A stretch of DNA of 64,000 bases from the NCBI RefSeq assembly GCF_013415905.1, contig NZ_CP058909.1, positions 4,154,001-4,218,000 on the forward strand, given 5' to 3'. Position 1 is the first letter of the stretch; the number at the start of each line of letters is the position of its first letter. This document shows positions 59,579 to 64,000 of the stretch, piece by piece. The notes beneath the pieces were generated by a model. That model was not told the DNA's origin and ran no database searches. It worked only from the letters and a program-made list of their open reading frames with translations. Position numbers and translations under genes: made by a program. The DNA is from Halosimplex pelagicum. GTDB taxonomy: Archaea; Halobacteriota; Halobacteria; Halobacteriales; Haloarculaceae.

Positions 59579-60955
59579 ATGGTCGAGTTCGAGTTCGATC
59601 CCGACTGGAGGCGGATCGGCTGGTCGATGGTGGGAATAGTCCTCGGGCTCGCCCTGCTGTGGGTGCTCTACTCGTTCGTCGGCACGTTCGTGTTCGCGCT
59701 GTTCATCTACTACTCGACGCGGCGCGTCCACGGGGCGATCCGCGACCGGGTGGGCCAGCGGTCGGTCTCGGCGGCGCTCGCGCTGGTCGCGCTCGCGCTG
59801 CCGGCAGTCCTGCTCCTCCTCTACGCCACGGCCATCGGCGCCCAGGAGCTCCAGGAGTTCGCCGGCACCACCGACCTCGACAGCTACATCGAGATCGCCG
59901 GCCCGTACGTCAACGTCACTGCGGCGGTCGAGAACCCCCGCGGCGTCTTCGAGGGCGCGGGCGGGATGGACCTGGTCCGGCCGGCGCTGAGCCAGGGGAC
60001 CACCTACCTCGGCTTCATCGCGACGGGCCTGCTGCACCTGTTCGTCGTGTTCGCCGTCGCGTTCTACCTCCTGCGCGACGACCACAGGCTCGCCGACTGG
60101 GTGGCCGGGTTCGACGACGACGGTCCCACGGTCTTCGAGGAGTTCGCCCGCGAGGTCGACGACAGCCTGGAGCTGGTGTTCGCCGGCAACATCCTCAACG
60201 CGGTCGTCACGGCGACCGTCGGCGCGATCACCTACAGCGTGGTGAACATCTTCGCCCCGCCCGAGGTGGCGATCCCCTACGCCGCGCTGGTCGGCCTGCT
60301 GACCGGTATCGCCAGCCTGATCCCCGTCGTCGGGATGAAACTCGTCTACGTTCCCGTCACGGTCTACCTCGCCGCCACGGCCTTCGCCGCGGGCACCGGC
60401 TGGGGGTTCGTCGTCGCCTTCTTCGCCGTGTCGTTCGTGATCGTCGACGTGATCCCCGACCTGCTGGTCCGGCCGTACGTCACCGGCGGGTCGCTCCACA
60501 CGGGCAGCGTCATGTTCGCGTACATCCTCGGCCCGCTCCTCTTTGGCTGGTACGGCCTGTTCCTCGGCCCGATGATCCTCGTCTTCGTCACGCACTTCGG
60601 CCGAGTCGTCGTCCCCGCCCTGCTCGGCCGGGAACGACCGGCGGACGGCGGCGAGGGCGACGACGGTGACGGCCCGGTGACCGGGCCGTCGGGCGGTGAC
60701 GACGGGTCGGCGATCGGGGAGTCGGGCGACGGGTCGGCCGTCTCGGTCCCCGAGGAGCCCGACCGAGCGCGCGGCGACGCGGACGGCCCCGACGCGACCG
60801 GGACGGGCGTAGACAGGGGCGGCGCGGCGGCTGGGGAGTCAGAAGCGAAGCGAACGAGCGGGGACGGTTCGGAGAGCGACTCGGACGCGGGCGGCGAACA
60901 CGCCGATACCGGCGCGGGAGACGACACGTCCGACCGGACCCCCTCGGACGGCTAG
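59579..60955 (+). CDS. AI-2E-type permease family membrane protein
   Basis: 458 residues. About eight hydrophobic segments in the first 340 residues with the family blocks FVVFAVAFYLLRDDHRLADW, VVTATVGAITYSVVNIFAPP and VAIPYAALVGLLTGIASLIP then GMKLVYVPVTVYLAA. The C-terminal ~110 residues are a cytoplasmic, highly acidic Gly/Asp/Ser-rich tail (PADGGEGDDGDGPVTGPSGG) lacking known domains. Substrate unknown (family includes autoinducer and Na/H exchangers). Start chosen at MVEFEFDPDWRRIGW, about 26-32 bases after TTTTATG (59547-59553); the ATG at 59552 lies inside that box. Confidence 0.85.
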   Translation: MVEFEFDPDWRRIGWSMVGIVLGLALLWVLYSFVGTFVFALFIYYSTRRVHGAIRDRVGQRSVSAALALVALALPAVLLLLYATAIGAQELQEFAGTTDLDSYIEIAGPYVNVTAAVENPRGVFEGAGGMDLVRPALSQGTTYLGFIATGLLHLFVVFAVAFYLLRDDHRLADWVAGFDDDGPTVFEEFAREVDDSLELVFAGNILNAVVTATVGAITYSVVNIFAPPEVAIPYAALVGLLTGIASLIPVVGMKLVYVPVTVYLAATAFAAGTGWGFVVAFFAVSFVIVDVIPDLLVRPYVTGGSLHTGSVMFAYILGPLLFGWYGLFLGPMILVFVTHFGRVVVPALLGRERPADGGEGDDGDGPVTGPSGGDDGSAIGESGDGSAVSVPEEPDRARGDADGPDATGTGVDRGGAAAGESEAKRTSGDGSESDSDAGGEHADTGAGDDTSDRTPSDG

Positions 60956-60965
60956 TCGCGGGCGG

Positions 60966-61241
60966 CTAGAGGTCGACGTACTGCTCTTCCCACTCGCGGC
61001 GGGCCTCGATCTCGCGTCGGCCGCGCCGGGTGAGGCTGTAGAAGTTCGTCCGACGGTCGCGCTGGCCCTTCTCGACGAGCCCCTTGTCGACGAGCGTGTC
61101 CAGGTTCGGATACAGCCGGCCGTGGTGGATCTCCTTCTCGTAGTACTCCTCGAGTTCCTCCTTGATCGCCAGCCCGTGTGGCTCGTCCTTCCCCGCGATG
61201 ACGTACAGCAAGTCACGCTGGAATCCTGTCAGGTCGTACAT
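60966..61241 (-). CDS. PadR-family transcriptional regulator
   Basis: 91 residues. Winged helix with the PadR pattern: MYDLTGFQRDLLYVIAGKDE, PHGLAIKEELEEYYEKEIHH, GRLYPNLDTLVDKGLVEKGQ and RDRRTNFYSLTRRGRREIEA. Single-domain, likely a dimeric repressor. The frame is open far upstream but only MYDLTG fits the family. Upstream, the dyad-like ATATTGATAAATAT (61271-61284) overlaps the TATA region and may be its own operator. Convergent with the AI-2E-type gene, whose regulator it may or may not be. Confidence 0.9.
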   Translation of the reverse strand: MYDLTGFQRDLLYVIAGKDEPHGLAIKEELEEYYEKEIHHGRLYPNLDTLVDKGLVEKGQRDRRTNFYSLTRRGRREIEARREWEEQYVDL

Positions 61242-61501
61242 CGGTAATGTCCGTTCGAAAGTTACTGTCGGATATTGATAAATATGTCGACTGATGGGCG
61301 CTCCTGAATATACGAACGCCCGGATTACTTCGGCGTTACTCGCTCTCTGATTGTTAACCCCGCTGATGTGTACGGAGTAGCGGTCGTATTCGATGGATTT
61401 CAGGTATCGGTCTCGAAACGTCGATCCCACCGGCCGTCCGGGGGCGAACGCGGCCGCCGAACGCGAGCGGTACTTATCTCGGCGAGGCACCCGCCGGCGG
61501 T
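61242..61501. promoter_or_regulatory. Upstream region of the PadR gene
   Basis: 260 bases without a gene. Right of the PadR start the sequence is A/T-rich (61255-61300). ATATTGATAAATAT at 61271-61284 combines a TATA-like motif on the minus strand with a partial dyad. Farther right nothing is recognisable until the amphi-Trp pseudogene begins at 61502. Confidence 0.45.
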
Positions 61502-61795
61502 GTGGTCGAAACAGTCCTCTTCGAAGACGAGCGCCGACTCACTCGGACGGACGTGGCCTCGTACCGTCGACCACAGTCGACCGGCTGGAGACCGGCGAGC
61601 CGCTGACCCTCGAAACCGCTGCGGACTCCGTCACGGTCGACGTGCCGCGCTAAGTCGAGTTCGAGGTGAACGTCGAGCGCGAGGGGCCGGCCGAGGCGGC
61701 CGGCGAGCTCGGCCTGAACCCGAACTTGAGTGGGGCGAGGACGCCGAAGCGTCCGACGACCCGCTGTCCATCCAGAGCGCGCCGCCGAACGGACG
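61502..61795 (+). pseudogene. Decayed amphi-Trp gene
   Basis: In three reading frames this stretch spells an amphi-Trp protein. Frame 1 from the GTG at 61502 gives VVETVLFEDERRLTRTDVAS. After a shift, frame 2 gives TVDRLETGEPLTLETAADSV, TVDVPR, an in-frame stop, then VEFEVNVEREGPAEAAGELG. After a second shift, frame 3 gives LEWGEDAEASDDPLSIQSA. Compare the intact gene at 20322-20609 (SLDSG... SESVTLNPPARPTFEVKAER... VEFELEWDENA). At least two frameshifts and one stop, so no full product is possible. Codon use remains haloarchaeal, suggesting a fairly recent loss. Confidence 0.8.
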
Positions 61796-61931
61796 TTTCG
61801 ACGGTCGAAGAACCGCTCCGACGACACGGGTTCTCCGAGCCCGACGACGGCGGAGCGGCCGCTCCGCGGCGGTAACTACGAGCTACCGAACACACCGGCG
61901 GCTGGCGAATCGTCGTCACGAAAGGAATGGA

Positions 61932-62050
61932 AAGCGCCGCGTGGGCGAAAAGCCCACGCGAACGCTTGCCGCCCTGAATTGGTCCCCGCTGACGCTTCGG
62001 CCCTCCAAGCGAAGCGTCACCTGTACATCCGACCGGGAATAACTTAAAAG
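61932..62050 (-). ncRNA. Double-hairpin locus, possible small RNA or element end
   Basis: Two strong stems in a 940-base gene-poor stretch. The first is a perfect 9-bp CGCGTGGGC-GAAAA-GCCCACGCG (61938-61960), extended by outer AAGCG/CGCTT arms to 61932-61967. The second is a perfect 10-bp TGACGCTTCG/CGAAGCGTCA with a 10-base loop (61990-62019). On the minus strand a TATA-like CTTTTAAGTT (about 62040-62049) lies 20-30 bases before the second stem, and the distal stem holds a CTTTT loop. This layout could give a small structured transcript read leftwards. A transposon-end remnant is the alternative. No coding potential seen. Confidence 0.35.
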
Positions 62051-62180
62051 TACCGACCAAGGGGCCTTTCGCCGTCTGACGGTCGAGTAAGGTGTTTTCG
62101 GGATGCGTCGGTCGGGGTCACGGGCGTCGGTTCGACCGTTCGACCGCGTCGACTTTAGGCGTTCGGGCGCAAGCCCGTCC

Positions 62181-62900
62181 ATGAAGATCCGCGGCGAGCG
62201 CGAGTGCCGGGAGTGCGGAACCCGCTGGTCGTACTACGAGACGGGGAGCGTCGTCTGTCCGGACTGCGGCAGCATCCGGAGCGTCGGGCTCGACGACCCC
62301 ACCGAACACACCGCCGGCAACGCCCGACTGGACCTGACGGAGATCCGCGCCCTCCTCGACGACCAGTCGCTCGCGGACGTGGCCGAGGCGGCCGCCGACC
62401 GCTGTCGGGAGTACGTCCGCCAGTGCGGGTTCGTCAGCGGCGGCGAGTTGCGCCCGCTCGACGACACCTATCTCGCGGCGGTCGAACTCCGCCTCGCCGG
62501 CGAGGAGGTCGCCCGCGCGATGCGCGTCTCCGACGACGAGGAGTACTACTTCCTCGAACTGCTGGGCGGCGCCGACGAGGGCGAGCGGCCGCCCGCCGAC
62601 GAGGTGCCCGAGTCGATGCGAGCGGTCCGCGGGCTCGCCTACGCCCGCGCGGTCGACGCCTACCGCTCGGACCTGCGCCGCTACCTCGACGACAACCCCG
62701 ACGCGACCGTCCGGTCGCTGCTGACGACGCTGCGGGACCACCAGAAGCGGATCGAGGCGCTCGACGGCGACGTGTCCCCCCGCACCGCCGGCGAACTCGT
62801 CTACGTCGTCCGCGCGGTCGGCCGCGCGCTCGCCGACGGCGACGAGACCGCCCTCGCCGAGGCCCAGAACCGACTCGACGGGTTCGAGATCGACCTCTGA
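62181..62900 (+). CDS. Zinc-ribbon protein, DUF7117-like
   Basis: 239 residues. N-terminal TFIIB-like zinc ribbon: MKIRGERECRECGTRWSYYE and TGSVVCPDCGSIRSVGLDDP (Cys9, 12, 26, 29). The rest is helical and acidic (DLTEIRALLDDQSLADVAEA, LDDTYLAAVELRLAGEEVAR, RAVRGLAYARAVDAYRSDLR). Known in haloarchaea as a conserved family without function; a role in RNA or transcription is suggested only by the ribbon. TATA-like GACTTTAGG (about 62151-62159) 22-30 bases upstream. Convergent with folD, 7 bases apart. Confidence 0.82.
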   Translation: MKIRGERECRECGTRWSYYETGSVVCPDCGSIRSVGLDDPTEHTAGNARLDLTEIRALLDDQSLADVAEAAADRCREYVRQCGFVSGGELRPLDDTYLAAVELRLAGEEVARAMRVSDDEEYYFLELLGGADEGERPPADEVPESMRAVRGLAYARAVDAYRSDLRRYLDDNPDATVRSLLTTLRDHQKRIEALDGDVSPRTAGELVYVVRAVGRALADGDETALAEAQNRLDGFEIDL

Positions 62901-62907
62901 GGCGCCG

Positions 62908-63801
62908 TCAGTCCAGCGCCGACTCGACGCCGGACTGCACCGCGGCGGCGTTGACGGTGTTGTACAGGAGCATCGCGCGGGTCATCGGGCCGACGCCGCC
63001 CGGAACCGGCGTGATGGCCGACGCCTGCTCTTTCGCGCTGTCGAAGTCCACGTCGCCGACCAGCTCGTAGCCCTTCTCGTTATCGGCGTCGACCTGGTTG
63101 ATGCCCACGTCGATCACGACCGCGCCCTCGCCGATCATCGAGCCGTCGATCATCTCGGGGACGCCCGCCGCGGCGACGAGGATATCGGCCTCGCGGGTCT
63201 TCGCGGCCAGGTCCTCGGTGCGGGAGTGACAGACGGTGGTGGTCGCGTTGCCGCCGTCGCCGTACTGGATGAAGAGGTTCGCCATCGGCTTGCCGACCAG
63301 CCGCGAGCGGCCGACGACGACGGCCTCTTTGCCCTCGGTCTCGACCTCGGCCGCTTCGAGCAGGCGCTGGATGCCGTGGGGCGTGCAGGGCTTGTAGCGG
63401 GCGTCGCCGGCGACCAGGCGGCCGATGTTCTCCGGGTGGAGGCCGTCCACGTCCTTCTCGGGGTCGATGCTGCGGAGGACCCGGCGGTCGTCGACGTGGT
63501 CCGGGACGGGCATCTGGACGAGGATGCCGTTCACGTCGTCGTCGGCGTTCAGCTCGTCGATGGTGTCGTACAGCTCCGCGGCGTCGGCGTCGGAGTCCAG
63601 TTCCACGTCGACGGTGTCGATGCCGACCTCCTCGCAGTCGTTCTGCTTCATCGAGACGTACGTCTCGCTGGCGGGGTCGTCGCTCATCAGCACCGTCGCG
63701 AGCGTGGGCGTCACGTCCGACTCGGCGAGGGCGTCCACCGCGTCGCTCACGTCGCCGCGCACGTCCTCGGCGACCGCGTTGCCGTCGATGATCTCGGTCA
63801 T
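62908..63801 (-). CDS. folD: Bifunctional methylenetetrahydrofolate dehydrogenase/cyclohydrolase
   Basis: 297 residues, usual FolD length. Interconverts methylene- and formyl-tetrahydrofolate for one-carbon metabolism. ATVLMSDDPASETYVSMKQN (catalytic Lys of YVxxK), GILVQMPVPDHVDDRRVLRS, DPEKDVDGLHPENIGRLVAG, CTPHGIQRLLEAAE, AVVVGRSRLVGKPMANLFIQ (dinucleotide fold) and ITPVPGGVGPMTRAMLLYNT are all present. Start MTEIIDGNAVAEDVRG at 63801; the upstream extension is Arg-rich. Single gene. Confidence 0.96.
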   Translation of the reverse strand: MTEIIDGNAVAEDVRGDVSDAVDALAESDVTPTLATVLMSDDPASETYVSMKQNDCEEVGIDTVDVELDSDADAAELYDTIDELNADDDVNGILVQMPVPDHVDDRRVLRSIDPEKDVDGLHPENIGRLVAGDARYKPCTPHGIQRLLEAAEVETEGKEAVVVGRSRLVGKPMANLFIQYGDGGNATTTVCHSRTEDLAAKTREADILVAAAGVPEMIDGSMIGEGAVVIDVGINQVDADNEKGYELVGDVDFDSAKEQASAITPVPGGVGPMTRAMLLYNTVNAAAVQSGVESALD

Positions 63802-63910
63802 ACGTCCAGAGGCGAGCGGGGACGGCAAGAAGGTCCCGGAAACAGGGCCGGGACAGTCGACACAGTCGACACGGTCGCGGGCGACCCGCCGTTCGCGCGC
63901 TCCCGGCCGG

Positions 63911-64000
63911 TCAGGGGAGCAACCGGTCCTCGCAGGACCCACAGACGAACAGGCCGTGCGATTCCGTGAGGTGGGTCAGCGACTCACAGAGGTCGCACTC
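63911..64000 (-). CDS. Zinc-ribbon protein, C-terminal fragment
   Basis: Only the last 29 codons and the stop are inside the window; the gene starts beyond base 64000. The visible end reads ECDLCESLTHLTESHGLF followed by VCGSCEDRLLP, a CxxC...CxxC zinc ribbon at the extreme C-terminus. The rest of the protein is unknown, so family cannot be given. Same strand as folD, separated by 109 bases. Confidence 0.65.
   Translation of the reverse strand, partial: ECDLCESLTHLTESHGLFVCGSCEDRLLP

Noticed and set aside
61393..61653. 86-residue frame as an intact gene
   Set aside because: Only its second half has meaning (LETGEPLTLETAADSVTVDV) and that is the middle of a broken amphi-Trp gene; the first half is out of frame.
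1..64000. CRISPR arrays, tRNA or rRNA genes, prophage or intact insertion sequences
   Set aside because: No regularly spaced direct repeats, no tRNA cloverleaf seen in the intergenic gaps, no rRNA sequence and no transposase or integrase gene were recognised. A covariance search would settle the tRNA question.

Overview
The window is a stretch of haloarchaeal (class Halobacteria) main chromosome. Base composition is strongly GC-rich. The predicted proteins are acidic (Asp/Glu-rich, Lys-poor). Several families are essentially haloarchaeal: HalX response regulator, amphi-Trp, DUF5778-like, sensory rhodopsin with its Htr transducer, large Top6B, and the RPA/RPAP/phosphoesterase operon. Many genes have an archaeal TATA-like element 26-30 bases before the start codon, suggesting leaderless or short-leader mRNAs. 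The gene mix fits a relative of Haloarcula/Halosimplex, but the genus cannot be fixed from this window. I saw no rRNA, tRNA, CRISPR array, prophage or intact insertion sequence.

Layout. 1-3833: gyrB (5' end only) divergent from top6B-top6A. 3865-4385: two dispersed intergenic repeats. 4390-6463: an MBL hydrolase, then a HalX response regulator overlapping a RecA/KaiC-like ATPase gene. 6464-6983: gene-free and rich in dyads. 6984-10795: a large FAD/Fe-S D-lactate-dehydrogenase-type enzyme and three tandem cold-shock genes. 10967-24125: mostly single genes, including rqcH, elp3, an uncalled 44-residue microprotein, two cupins, an amphi-Trp protein and a long S1/DHH protein. 24397-25081: a wHTH/MazF-like toxin-antitoxin pair. 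25332-30185: acyl-CoA metabolism (methylmalonyl-CoA mutase large subunit, epimerase, 3-hydroxyacyl-CoA dehydrogenase, MaoC), with a second copy of the long repeat between mutase and epimerase. 30445-34607: tfb, then htrII-sopII phototaxis genes. 34718-40898: DUF3604/PHP protein, a pseudokinase with a membrane partner, DUF998, Nudix and MBL proteins. 41036-41709: AbrB/PIN toxin-antitoxin pair. 41719-47795: DNA ligase and a PilC/PilB type IV pilus pair. 47917-51898: small conserved genes, trxB and a riboflavin/F420-pathway reductase. 52050-55833: RPA operon. 55904-61241: ZIP transporter, class III aminotransferase, MgtC/DUF4010, AI-2E-type permease, PadR regulator. 61242-62180: gene-poor stretch with a decayed amphi-Trp gene and two strong hairpins. 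62181-64000: zinc-ribbon protein, folD and a truncated zinc-ribbon gene.

Genes that probably work together: gyrase and topoisomerase VI (supercoiling and decatenation) side by side; RPA with its partner and phosphoesterase; HtrII with a SopII-like receptor; mutase with epimerase; response regulator with ATPase; pseudokinase with an overlapping membrane protein; two toxin-antitoxin pairs.

The least explained material is non-coding. It includes a 400-460 bp repeat in two inverted copies, a hairpin repeat family in three copies, a dyad cluster before the D-lactate-dehydrogenase-type gene, and a double hairpin with a TATA-like element near 62 kb. Among proteins, the SopII-like receptor carries Ala where the studied N. 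pharaonis SRII has the signalling Thr204 and a histidine at the spectral-tuning position, the kinase-like protein lacks every catalytic motif, and the Nudix gene carries a perfect 63-bp tandem duplication.
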